NCBI RefSeq assembly: GCF_009017415.1 | Contig: NC_092407.1 | Coordinates: 2,542,001-2,606,000, forward strand | Source of the DNA: Aspergillus flavus | Taxonomy: Eukaryota > Ascomycota > Eurotiomycetes > Eurotiales > Aspergillaceae | Length of the DNA stretch: 64,000 nt | Direction of reading: 5' to 3' | Shown here: piece after piece, positions 21,575 to 31,800 of the stretch | Position numbering within the stretch: the stretch's first letter is position 1 | Layout: each line of letters starts with the position of its first letter | The notes under the pieces: model-generated | Told to the model about the DNA's origin: nothing | The model's input: only the letters and a program-made list of their open reading frames with translations | Databases searched by the model: none | Made by a program: the position numbers and the translations under genes

Positions 21575-22254
21575 TCATGAACTCTTATTTTGGTTTGCTC
21601 TCTGCTGCCCTTCGTAAAGACCAGTGTAATACCCTGCAAAGTACCAGGACATCATAAGGTTCTTCAGTCCTTCATCTTGGACTAAGCCATGCACAAAATC
21701 AGCTTATATGGCGGCATATGGATGCAGAATCTCTCACCTTGCGATAACATTGCCTGAGGCATGGCGGCTCCCAAAAGATTGGGCCCATCCGTGGTATTCG
21801 TTCCTTGAACAGAGACTTCTGGGCTGCCTGCTTTCTGAGTCAAAAATTAGTTGCCTTGTCATAAATCAAGTACAGCTAAAACCGCATACTTGCGAGACAT
21901 CCGTTTGTGGAATGTGCTGAGCCTCAGCGGATGCCGCTACTGAATCGATTGCCGGCTCGTCAACATCGGCCTCCATGTGGTCAACTTCTTGATCATCCTC
22001 CTGGATTATCTGTTCATTTTCAGCGCCTTGAGCATCCCTCAATACATCCTCGACATTCTCCCCTTTGGCGTGGATGCTATGGTAGAGCTATTCGGTGGTG
22101 TGTTAGAAATGCATATCACGTGCGCCGGGGTTTCAGAGGGAGCAGAAGGTACCTTGTATTCTTCTACTGCTTCGTCCCAACTCTGTACGAGCGCAGAGTC
22201 ATCCCAGATTTCTTCTTGTGTCAGTGCCTTAGTCGCATTCTTGTTCTTCCCCAT
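21575..22254 (-). CDS. smn1: Survival motor neuron (SMN) orthologue
   Basis: Four small exons, 22153-22254, 21890-22087, 21738-21834 and 21575-21681, give 167 aa, near the size of S. pombe Smn1 (152 aa). Exon 1 carries EEIWDDSALVQSWDEAVEEYK and exon 2 opens LYHSIHAKGE. Together they match the N-terminal Gemin2-binding segment of SMN. The middle is acidic and low-complexity. Exon 4 carries LKNLMMSWYFAGYYTGLYEG, an exact fit to the SMN YG-box (YxxGYxxGxxxG), the C-terminal oligomerisation zipper. No Tudor domain is present, as in fission yeast. SMN assembles Sm rings on spliceosomal snRNAs. All four exons join with good GT/AG sites and a single stop at 21575-21577. The gene is divergent from NOP15. 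Confidence 0.9.
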
Positions 22255-22500
22255 GGTATCTACTTCACCTTAGATAGAAAAAGGGGAAAGAAGGGCAGTT
22301 TTCTTGAGGACGATTTGTTGTGGTGCCAGTGAAAGGTAAATCGATAAGAACTAAGACTTGAGACGGAAGCTCACCGCTTGGCGTTCCATCGGAAGAAAGA
22401 AAAAATACGTGCAAAAAAAAAGTTTCCGCACCCTCTTCCTATCAACAGGTTTGGATTGTAGCGCTCAACCACAGCCTACAATTTATTAATCCACGCCATA
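22255..22500. promoter_or_regulatory. Divergent promoter between SMN and NOP15
   Basis: Only 246 bp separate the SMN start (minus) from the NOP15 start (plus), so both genes must draw on this segment. It contains an A9 run near 22413 and pyrimidine-rich patches, but no TATA box. Shared regulation is inferred from geometry and common theme (RNP assembly). Confidence 0.5.
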
Positions 22501-24025
22501 ATGGCCCCAGATAAGAAGGATAAGAAGCGCAAGGGTATGTTGCCCTTCCATTTCGCTAAGACATCTCAGGTCGGCTACCGTACCACTTACTGACAATGTC
22601 ACAGCTGCCGCCGCTACTGCCGCCGCCGATTCTCCCGCAAAGAAGACCAAGAAGGTTGAGGCCAAGCCCACCGAATCCACAAATGCAAGCCCCAAGCCTA
22701 TTCTGAAGAAGAACAAGGAAAATGATGCGGAGAAGCCTGCTGCAAAGTTGAAGGTCAATGGCGAACCGACAAGGCAGGTCAAGCCTCGCAAGCGCGCTGC
22801 CGATTTCCTCAGCGACAACGAGGACAGCGAGTCGGAGGACGCCCCTAAGACCAAGATCGAGACAGAGAAGAAGTTGAGCAACAAGAAAACTAAGAAGGCG
22901 GATGGTACAGCAGCCCCCGCTCCCAAGGAGAACACTACCAAGGCCAAAGCAAGCACCAAGGCCAAGAAACCAGAGCCTGTCGCAGAAGAGTCTGACGATG
23001 GGGAGATGGATGATGAAGAGTCTGCCGCATCTGGCGCTAGCGCAAGTGAAGATGAGGAAGAGGATGACCGGACAGCCGCGCTCATTAGGGGCTTCGAGAG
23101 CAGCGGGGATGAGGACGAGTCCGGGGATGAAGGATTTAACCCCGACCAACCCGTTCCTAAGATCCCTGATTCTAAAAAGGCCAAGAGAAAGATCTTGAAG
23201 AAACAGAAGGAAAACAAACAAGAGGCAGAGGAGCCAGGTACTGTATACGTCGGGTGAGTGTTCCGGGCCTTACTCGTTTATTGATGAATTAGGTCTAACC
23301 AGCCACTTTACAGACGTATTCCGCACGGTTTCTACGAACATCAGATGAAGGCTTACTTCTCGCAATTCGGCGAAATCTCTCGTCTGCGTCTTTCTCGGAA
23401 TCGCATTACCGGCCGCTCGAAGCATTACGCTTTCATTGAGTTCACCTCCACCTCTGTGGCGAAGATTGTCGCTGGGACCATGGATAACTATCTGATGTAT
23501 GGTCATATCCTGAAGTGCAAATACGTGCCCCAGGAACAATTGCATCCAGAGCTCTGGAAGGGCGCCAATAGACGGTTTAAGCGGACCCCCTGGAACCGAA
23601 TTGAGAAGAAGCGACTCGACAAGGCCAAAACAAGAGAGCAGTGGTCGGAGCGCATCGATCGCGAACAGAAGAGACGACTCGCCAAGGCTGAGAAACTCAA
23701 GGCTCTGGGCTACGAGCTCGAATTACCTCAGTTGAAGAGTGTCGACGAGGTCCCTATTCAACAGGAAGAGAATAAGACGATTGAGGCGTCGGAGACAGTA
23801 TTCGACGAACCTGTCAAGGCTATTGAAGCGCCAAAGGAGGAGAAAAAGGTTGCTGATGATACCCCAAAGAAAGCTAAGAAGGACAAGAAGAAGGGCGCAC
23901 AATCAACCGACCAGGAGACACCAAAGGAGCAACCCAAGAAGGAGATCCCTGCAGCAACTGCTTCGCCTGCCACCAAGGCTGGAGCAAAGGCTAAGAAGGC
24001 GAAAAAGACCAAGGCCAAGGCGTAA
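22501..24025 (+). CDS. nop15: Ribosome-biogenesis RRM protein Nop15
   Basis: Three exons, 22501-22534, 22605-23253 and 23314-24025, encode 464 aa. The N-terminal half is a highly charged Lys/Glu/Ala-rich region with acidic blocks (SDDGEMDDEE, SEDEEEDD). The second intron sits just inside a single RRM: TVYVGRIPHGFYEHQMKAYF (RNP2), then RSKHYAFIEF (RNP1). After it come WKGANRRFKRTPWNRIEKKRLD and a Lys-rich tail, the arrangement of Nop15 and human NIFK. Nop15 binds pre-60S particles near ITS2 and is needed for 27S pre-rRNA processing in the nucleolus. A strongly repetitive codon pattern produces long antisense frames that are artefacts. The RNase MRP RNA gene begins 356 bp downstream. Confidence 0.92.
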
Positions 24026-24381
24026 ATTCCAGTTTAAAATTCTCTGTAACTTTCATAGCATAGATTATGTTTTCTCCATTGCCTTGGGACAAAAAGCGGC
24101 TGTATGTTTTATATTCCTAGTCTAAGTCTTAAGTCACATTAGTTGAAAATTCCCATTATCGAAAGAAAAATGGTGATATCTTCCAGCAGCGCTTCTTTCT
24201 CTCTCTTACAGTCCGACACACAAATTCCGGCACAATGTAAAGGACATGATTGGCTGTTCAGGATACGTAACACGTGATTACACTAGCCCACAGAGGCTTA
24301 GTGGAACCACTACCATCAGCCGAAAGACTAGAAAAAAAGCGCCAGCGGAACTTTTCGCTCTCGAATTCTTCCTCTCTCTCC

Positions 24382-24748
24382 AACTTCTCGCTCAAAGGAT
24401 CGCATTCAAAGCTCACACACAGAATATTCCTAACGGGATATTCTCCTCTTCTCAAGAGAGGTAATGGCTTTGGGAGAAAGTCCCCGGACATCCTGACCTT
24501 CTTATCGGTCAGGCACTGCGGAAACGCGCCGCCATAGAAGCAATTCGATAGCGGCTGACTGCCCTATTCCCTCCCAGTGTCCTGTTTGTATCCGACGCCT
24601 TCAAGGTGGAAACAATGGTGGTATAACTGGGTGCTGGAGAGGGGTTTATCTGGGTTGCTATTCGTCGTGTTTGGATAGTCATGCGATTGCTTGGTTCCCT
24701 TGCAGGAACTGGGTAACTCAATGGGGCTCATTCTTGAGGCGAGAAGTT
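24382..24748 (+). ncRNA. RNase MRP RNA
   Basis: About 367 nt containing both signature elements of MRP RNA in order. CR-I is GAAAGUCCCCGGA at 24476-24488, identical to the human RMRP core. CR-V is GGGGCUCAUUCU at 24723-24734, as at the 3' end of human RMRP. The ends pair to form P1: AACUUCUCGCUCAA (24382-24395) with UUGAGGCGAGAAGUU (24734-24748), 14 pairs with one bulged G. Other helices are CCUGACC/GGUCAGG (24492-24498 with 24507-24513), CCUCU/AGAGG just before CR-I, and GAAUAUUCC/GGGAUAUUC, placed where the P3 domain belongs. A TTTT follows at 24755, consistent with RNA polymerase III. The RNA cleaves pre-rRNA at site A3 with the RNase MRP proteins. The ends are set by P1 and could differ by a few bases. 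Confidence 0.92.
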
Positions 24749-24754
24749 CACTTC

Positions 24755-24758
24755 TTTT
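24755..24758 (+). terminator. RNA polymerase III-type T-run terminator of RNase MRP RNA
   Basis: TTTT six bases after the 3' strand of helix P1, followed by ATCTT. Its placement fits a pol III stop. A run of four T is short but sufficient in many eukaryotes. Confidence 0.5.
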
Positions 24759-25095
24759 ATCTTCCAGAGTCTGTAGCTTATGGTAAAGCGGTGCATCGTG
24801 TTGGCTTCACACGGAGTCGAGCACAGAAGCCCTGTCGCAGGGGCCGGACTCCCTTGTTTACATCTTGTTTCGCTGTTTCTTTCACTGTTCGCATGATGAT
24901 ATACCAATCATAGAGTCAAGCCCTGAAATCCCTACTACGGTAAGGGGTTGTTGACGATAAACGATTGTTTTCATATCTGAAGAACATCATTCTTGTACAC
25001 TATTAGAGAGATATCTTCTTATTCTAACAGAATAAACTCTTGGTTTTCTTTTACATTCTCATGCAACCCATAATATGTAACATGGCAACCGTCAA

Positions 25096-25890
25096 TCATT
25101 GCGTCTTTTGAGCCGTAGCAACCGGAGTAGGTCGTGCTGTTTGCAGAAACATCGAAGTGACCATCTCCGCCGTAACCGAAACCGCCGTCGCGCACACGCT
25201 GTTCCAAACATGAACGCTCACCGATCCCATAGGAGCTCGGGGGAATGACAGAATCCATTGCACGTAGTAAGGGATCCACGCTTCAGGTAACGCAAAAACG
25301 GGCGTCTTCGAGTACCAGAATTGAAGGAAGATTTTCAACCCGTTCGTGCTAAGCCACCGGGCGATCTTGACGCTCCAATCGAAGGAGCTCTTCTGTGCCG
25401 TGAGAGTTTTATCTGTAGGTGTGGTATATTGAATTAGCCTCAGCACTAGTTATGGAGGTGTGGCTCAAAGAGAATGTAAACAAGAGGGCTGGAGGCACGT
25501 CACATACTCAGCTGTTCGTATTCATCCATGGTTTTATCATGTCGACGCCTAAGCTTAGCCCACTTTGCGAATTCATCCTGAGAGCTGGTGTTGTTCATGT
25601 CTCGTTTCAGCTCGAGGGCTTCGCGCTTCAACCGGCTCTGTTCCCGCGCATTCTTCGAAGTTGATGTGGGTAATTTCAGGTAGAGGAGCCATAGCTAAAG
25701 GAGAAAAGCCTAGTCAGTCAAGGAACAGCTGATCAAGGTGGCAGTTAAAGTGGTTTGGACCGTGTGACTGGGTGTAGCTTGATCAGGAAACGTTAGGACG
25801 TACCAGGCTGTCAATCGTGCTTGCGCCAGCAGTATTCACCACATAAATGGCAACATGAAGAAAAAAGATCGTCCAGATCAAGGATAGCAT
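25096..25890 (-). CDS. get1: Golgi-to-ER traffic protein GET1 (WRB/CHD5 family)
   Basis: Three exons, 25804-25890, 25508-25694 and 25096-25412, give 196 aa. Residues 1-22 form the first membrane segment ([17 protein letters not shown]). A basic coiled coil follows ([20 protein letters not shown], then [16 protein letters not shown]), the cytosolic arm that contacts the Get3 ATPase. The third exon holds [16 protein letters not shown] and two more membrane segments around [15 protein letters not shown] and [16 protein letters not shown]. With Get2, Get1 forms the ER receptor that inserts tail-anchored proteins. The starting ATG is at the extreme N-terminus of the family. The gene shares a 442-bp upstream region with the plus-strand prenyltransferase-like gene. 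Confidence 0.93.
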
Positions 25891-26332
25891 CGTGAAGCGT
25901 GTAGTTTAGGTTGTGGTAGAGAAGTATGACTGACAGAAGGAACTGACTGCACAGCTACTTTTTTGGTTTGTGGGAGACCACAGCACCCACCTGCGCTGGA
26001 GAGATAATCAGACCTGCTCCGTGCGATCTTAAAATGACGAAAACCCCAATTGACGGGTTGAGGTCAGGAGACAAGTGGAAGAAGAGTAAAAAGGAGAAAC
26101 TGGACACTCAGTCGGAGAGGTCGTGGAACAATGAACTCTCGTAACTTGGATGACGTTGTCATGTTGGCCTCTCTCTCGTTTCTGCCCCATTTAATCCGTC
26201 GGCAGCGTTTCTGCCCGCCTTTCAACACAGCATCTAATTGTACCCACCTGAAACTACCACACAAGGCCATTGTCAACGCCATGATAAATGACGGTTGACT
26301 AGTTCAATGATGGGACAGATTGAAACATCCCA

Positions 26333-27472
26333 ATGTCCGCCTCAGACAATGCGTTCCAAGAACTCGCCCGGATCTTTTCGACCAGAAATAACCGCATTCT
26401 TGAGATCGAGATTCTCCCGCCAGCTCTTGGTCCCCTGCTCCAAGACGAATGCTCTGTAGGTATAACAAAGAAATACCTGGTTCAGTCGTTTGTGGTTGCT
26501 AGACGTATATTCTTTGAGAAGTCGAGGTCCAACTTCGAATGTGGATCTCCACGCGCGATACTTCGGAACGAGAATGAGAGCGTAACGCACGGCGCTTCGG
26601 ACGCGATCCTCGAGGACCTTCTAGTCTCAACAGAAATAATCTTGTTATTCGACTGCGAGCATATTACAGCATGCAACTGGAGACGCGGACGGCTGGACGC
26701 CCTCAACAGACACCATGATTTTTCCTCCGACGATCCGGGGCCGCTTATCCAAGCTCTAGAAAATGAGCTCACCCTGATGACAACTTACCTTTGTTCGCCC
26801 TTGCACCGGCATACAAAATCCCCGACGTTATGGCAACATCGATTATGGGTGCTAGCTCGGTTACTCGAAATACGCGAGGTGGGAGCGAGACGAGCAAACT
26901 TCGTCAGCCCGTTCGAAGTAACAAACCAACAACAGAAGAGTAATGTCGACTGGCTAAAATCTGAGCTAGCTGTTGTCCATCGGGCCGGAGAACTACACCC
27001 ACGGAACTATTATGCTTTCAACTACATGAGACAAGTGCTCGGCGTCCTTTCCGATACGACAAAAGCCCGGCAAGGTCCTTCTGCGTTGGCCGAGTCAATC
27101 ATTGATTTGGCGCTGCCTTGGTGCTTGGCCCACCCTTCAGATGTATCCGGGTGGATGTTTATGCTCTATCTCCTGGAAGTTGTTCCGAAAGGAGATCTTC
27201 ATCCTAATGTTGTTAAGAAGGTGGTCGGCTACGCTTTAGATGTCGGGTGGGAAGGCGAGAGCCTCTGGACTTTTATAGACCTGTCTGTTCAATCGCTTGG
27301 TCTGGAGGAAACGGTCAGAAATACGCTGCAGATGATTCCGGGGACCTCCTATACTACTATTTCCACGGTTCAAGATGAATCGACAAGGAATACAGCTCTG
27401 CCGGCGCGGTCTTGGAAATCTTGGCTGACGATGGCGAGGAAATACTGGGATAGCTGCAATCAAGTTGCCTAA
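26333..27472 (+). CDS. Protein prenyltransferase alpha-subunit-repeat protein (PTAR1-like)
   Basis: A single exon of 379 aa. PPTA-type helical repeats (PF01239) are visible as the W-x-x-R/H signatures: HITACNWRRGRLDAL (about 110-124), SPTLWQHRLWVLARL (about 162-176) and RNYYAFNYMRQVLGVL (about 225-240), with ELAVVHRAGELHPRN before the last. Repeats are fewer and more diverged than in the farnesyl- or geranylgeranyl-transferase alpha subunits. The overall look is that of PTAR1, the alpha subunit of GGTase-III, which double-prenylates the SNARE Ykt6. That assignment is inferred. A geranylgeranyltransferase-II alpha relative is the alternative. It is divergent from get1. Confidence 0.72.
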   Translation: MSASDNAFQELARIFSTRNNRILEIEILPPALGPLLQDECSVGITKKYLVQSFVVARRIFFEKSRSNFECGSPRAILRNENESVTHGASDAILEDLLVSTEIILLFDCEHITACNWRRGRLDALNRHHDFSSDDPGPLIQALENELTLMTTYLCSPLHRHTKSPTLWQHRLWVLARLLEIREVGARRANFVSPFEVTNQQQKSNVDWLKSELAVVHRAGELHPRNYYAFNYMRQVLGVLSDTTKARQGPSALAESIIDLALPWCLAHPSDVSGWMFMLYLLEVVPKGDLHPNVVKKVVGYALDVGWEGESLWTFIDLSVQSLGLEETVRNTLQMIPGTSYTTISTVQDESTRNTALPARSWKSWLTMARKYWDSCNQVA

Positions 27473-27908
27473 TAGACCTATATATCCAAAAACACCAAAC
27501 GCTACCCACGTTCGGGCCGTGGCGAGATGCCACCAAATGTTGAGAAATTTAATGTTTTAAGCAACAGGTATGATTAATGTAATCTCTCGTGCCTTCGTGA
27601 TACGTCGCTCTGGGTACAAAGAATGGAAACTCCTCCGCGTTCGAATAACGCCTCGCTAGATATAATGCTATAATAATATGCGCCAGTAGCCCCCAACTTC
27701 CCTGTATGGTATCCAGTGTATTATATGAAATAGCCCGCATAGATCCATCATTCCCGTCACCAACATATGGCATCTCTCCAAACACATGCGCTCCAGCGAA
27801 TATGGTTATAATCCAAAAAAGCGGATGTTGCTCGAGGGATATATCACAAGAGGACGTTCATTGAAGCGAAGGGGGGTGGTATATGCGATGGATCCAAGCA
27901 AATACTGG
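27473..27908. other. Intergenic 3' flank, no gene seen
   Basis: About 0.44 kb between the convergent PTAR1-like and 4F5 genes. A 78-codon antisense frame (27549-27785) has no family resemblance. Confidence 0.5.
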
Positions 27909-28271
27909 TCATTTCTTTTTATCGGATCCGGCTTTCGCTGCGTCGGCTAATTTCAAACACCAGGAGTTAGTGAATGATAGACGAACAGAATGATGCTGTC
28001 GGCGGATTGTGTGTCACCGGTAGACAGAGTGGAAAATACTTACCATTTGCTTGTTTCCTTCGCATGATCTCGGCATCCGACTCCTTTTTCTGCTGGTACT
28101 GCGTCCCGGACAAACTGTTGGCTGTTTTCTAGACATGGTGTTAGTGAACACCCGACAGTGGAGATCCGTAGTAGTGGGATGTAATTCTGTATAACAAATA
28201 TCATTTACCTTCTTTGCTGCTTTTTTCTGGTTCTTGATGCGATCTTGGTCTCTCTGGTTTCCGCGGGTCAT
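27909..28271 (-). CDS. 4F5/SERF-like small basic protein
   Basis: Three exons, 28209-28271, 28044-28128 and 27909-27946, encode just 61 aa. Exon 1 reads MTRGNQRDQDRIKNQKKAAK, the hallmark N-terminus of the 4F5 family (PF04419; SERF, small EDRK-rich factor). Exon 2 continues with NSLSGTQYQQKKESDAEIMRRKQ and the protein ends in DKKK. SERF proteins are small, highly charged and disordered, bind nucleic acid and modulate protein aggregation. The precise cellular role in fungi is not settled. All splice sites are GT/AG and the frame closes cleanly. The gene is easily overlooked because no exon exceeds 90 nt. Confidence 0.9.
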
Positions 28272-28685
28272 CTTGATCGATGTTGGATTTTTTTTTTGTC
28301 TTGGCTCCTTCTCTTTTGTTTGTGACTATATAATTATTTTTATTTATTTATATATATTATTGGTTCCTTGTCTGCGGAAGCTGCTGGGATGGGGATGAGG
28401 AAAAGGGGGGCGCTTAAAAAATGACGGTAAAAAAAAAAGTTTGCTTTTAGGAACTTCCAATACTATTTAATCTTATCGAGTAGGACTTTTTAAAAGTACA
28501 AGGGTCATGGAAGGTTCCGCCGGTATCCATTTAATCCTATTTTAACCAACAGTCTGCAAAGCCACCAAGTCAACATTGCTAGTAGCCAATATTCCTTCGA
28601 AATGTATTTTATTCAACCTGTAAAATTACTTTGGCTCGGAGGATTGGCCTTTACAGAGGAGATATTCCGATTCGCATGACCCTTT

Positions 28686-28711
28686 TATATATATATATAT
28701 ATATATATATT
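28686..28711. repeat. (TA)13 microsatellite
   Basis: Twenty-six bases of alternating T and A within a very AT-rich segment between the SERF gene and the NLR-like pseudogene. Confidence 0.9.
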
Positions 28712-28803
28712 TTAAAAAAGAAAAAAATTTGATATATACTTATATACTATGTGTAACTGCCTGGTTTTCCCTTGAATGGCGGCCCAGTATATCTCACTCA
28801 GCA

Positions 28804-31800
28804 TCAACCCAATTCCATCTGTTGAAGGAGGTTCACGATAGACTCCCAGGCCACTGTGACGTGCGAATATTTATCCCGGGCTTCCTGAGCTTCTAGAAGC
28901 ATGCTTATAGCCTTGTCTGCGCCACACCATTCCGACAGTGTCCCGATAGATGTCAGAGTGTTCTCGTGGAAAGGCCCAAGTACTTCCTCGTTATTCGTCG
29001 TCTCGACCAACAACTGGATTGCCTCTGCTTCTCGGCCATGACGGTTTAGGATTACTGCCACAGAGTATTTGCATTTCAATGTGAGAGAATGGCGCTGACC
29101 TAGCTTTTGAATGCTTTCTTTGAACAGTTCCCTCTCGAGAATTTCGGACTCTCTCACGAGTCCCTTGTTCCAATATATCGTTGCCAGTCTATCTTTTCTG
29201 GCCAGCATATCATATGGGACCGAATCCTGTTTTCCAGCTCTTTCTAATATCTGTATGAGTAGTCCCTATGCCTTGTCCCATTCTCTAATCTCTGTATAAA
29301 TGCCTGCCAAGTTGCTCTTGCTTTGGAGGCACAGGGAATGATTCGGCCCTAGAGCGCTCTCGATTGTCCGAATAGTTTCGATGCTCAAGTCTTCTGCTTT
29401 TTGGAATTCTCCTTGAGCTCTATACAACTGAGCCATGGTGCCAGCGCTCAGCCAAGTTACTTGGTGCCCCGAGCCATAATTTTTTCTCCAACTCCAGGAA
29501 CGTCGTATCAGAACCTCTGCGCTTTCCATTTTCCCTAGGTCAAGGTAGAGAGCCCCTAGGCTAGCCATAGCGCCGATCGTGCTGTCATGTTCCTCCCCAA
29601 AGTTGGACTTTCTCTCTTCTAAAACTTCCACTCTCAGAGTCTCTGCCTCTTGGAGTCGGCCAAGGTACTCATAGGCCGAGGCTAGGTTTGCCATACTAGT
29701 CAAAGTAAGATTGTGGCGTGGCCCCAGCAGCTTTTTCCTTGTTTCGACAATATACATATCCAATGCTTCTGCCTCCGACCACCTTCCCTGGTTTTGATAT
29801 GTCGATGCCAGGCTAGCCATACTCTCCAAGGTCTCTGGATGATCCCTACCAAAGTACTGCTTTTTCTCCTCCAATATCAGAATATCTAGTTCCTCGGCCT
29901 CATTACAGCGGCCCTGTGACCACAGGCAATAAGCTATACCTTCTTGAAGATACAACCTCCTCTTCTTCAAGCCCTCTCCATGCAGTTCTGGAATAAACCT
30001 GAGGGTTGACTGGGCATGAGGCAGATAAGCTCCGCAAATACCCCAATTCTCGAAATTGGCACCAGGGAACGCTCCAGCAAGATATCCATAGCCTGAATGG
30101 CCTTCTCCTCAAAGTCGTCCTTGATTATCAGCCATTTACGTAACACTAGTTGCATCAACCGATGCAACGAAAAGCTGTCTTTGTCCCTGCTAGGGGTTAT
30201 AAGGGAGAGTGTCTTCAATGTGCCTAGGGTCTTGACGAGATCCAGTGCCTTCTTTAATTGTTTTTGAAGTAAACTCTTAGGCATATGAGAGTGGTCAAGG
30301 AAAGCAGGCAGCGATAAGACCCCAATGACTTTGGTGTCTCGCTCTTTAATGTGGTTGATGGAGACCATTAACGTCGTAGCAAGGGCATTTGAGACCTCCG
30401 TATCCCTCCCTAAAGTTTCAAATGGTTCGCATAGTAAATCCATCCGAGTTTCGTCGCTGTCATTGTATAACTCGATATATTCACCCACCGTTAGTGCGTT
30501 CTCCTGTATGAAAGACATAGCTTGTACTATAGCAAGCGGCAGATGCTCTAGTAATTCAGCAAGTTCGTCTACTTCGGAGTCCTCAGGACACTGTTCAGTC
30601 GCAGTAGACTTGATAAGGGATGCTGACTCTGCCTCCGTCATAGAGACGACCTCAATAAGATTTTGCGCGCAACTTTTGGTGAATCTAACTCCTGTCACAC
30701 GATCTCGAGTTGTGATGATAATTGAGCCATGGGGGCAATCAGGGAGGTAATCCAAGATTGACTGATGCTTATGTGCTTGCGTTGCTGTTCCTAACTTGCC
30801 TCCTTTGATACTGCCCTCTGAAGTGAGCAACGAGGCTTCGTCCGCATTATCGGTAATGAGTAGCCACTCATGATGCTGCTTCTCTAGACACTCTCTCACA
30901 CGCATCGGTCTGTCAGAATCTCGATTATCTACTTCAGGAAAAACGCCACATGCGTCAAGAAGATCACAGTATCCTTGTTTAAATCGGTCGATACTGCTGG
31001 CGTGGACCCAAAATACAGATTCCTCGGGGTGCTCTGTAGTAAATCGGTAGGCAAATTCGATAGCTACATGTGACTTGCTGTTGCAGTTAGTCTGACGTTC
31101 AGGGATCGTGTTATACAGGAACTAACCCAACACCCGCCAAGTCCATATAGGGCAATTCGGTTATGAAGCATTCTGAATGAAGCAAGACAGACTCCCAGAC
31201 TCTCAAGGATAGGGCCCCCCGCCAACAAATCCAGAGTTGCGCGAGTACGGTAGAATGACTATCGCAAAGATCCGGTATTAGCAGCCGCCGCGAATTCTTG
31301 CATGATTAACATACAAAAGTTCGCGTTAACTTTTTCTGCAACATATGTCGACCCTAAAGTACTGAAGCTTCTTAACGACGGCCCAGTTACTGATGCGGCA
31401 AGTTCGACAATCAGCGAAGAGACACGTCTATAGTCATCATCATCTTCGCTCGCTAATCTGCAAATAGATTCGTGATCAGCGTCCAAAGCCACTACCATCT
31501 CACGAGAATCAGGCAGACCAAGAGTTGCTGATCTCATTTCCACTATCTTATTACAGATCAGCAGTGTCCAAATATTACATAGCACGAGGTAGCAAACACA
31601 CTAGTCCAAAGTTTTTTAACGGTAAGGTCTTGCAGAAATTTAGATATCGGTACTTTTCAAGTAACTGTTGAAAATTCGACGATATTTCCCTGGCATACAA
31701 GTCGTCGCTTTTGAAAGCATTCATAAAAGTATTCTTCGGATGCCTTAAGATAGCTCTCACAATTTTAGCGAATACGTCCCCTATAGGTGCTAAGCGTGAT

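Noticed and set aside
22486..23221. Long minus-strand frames (over 220 codons) opposite NOP15
   Set aside because: They arise from the Lys/Glu-rich codon pattern of NOP15, are low-complexity Ser/Leu-rich and have no family resemblance.
24509..24721. 70-codon minus-strand frame between NOP15 and GET1
   Set aside because: It lies entirely within the RNase MRP RNA and begins at a non-ATG codon.
31259..31261. Apparent TAG stop in the NLR-like gene
   Set aside because: It is the 3' splice site of a 56-nt intron (31259-31314) with a good donor and branch point, so it is not counted as a lesion.
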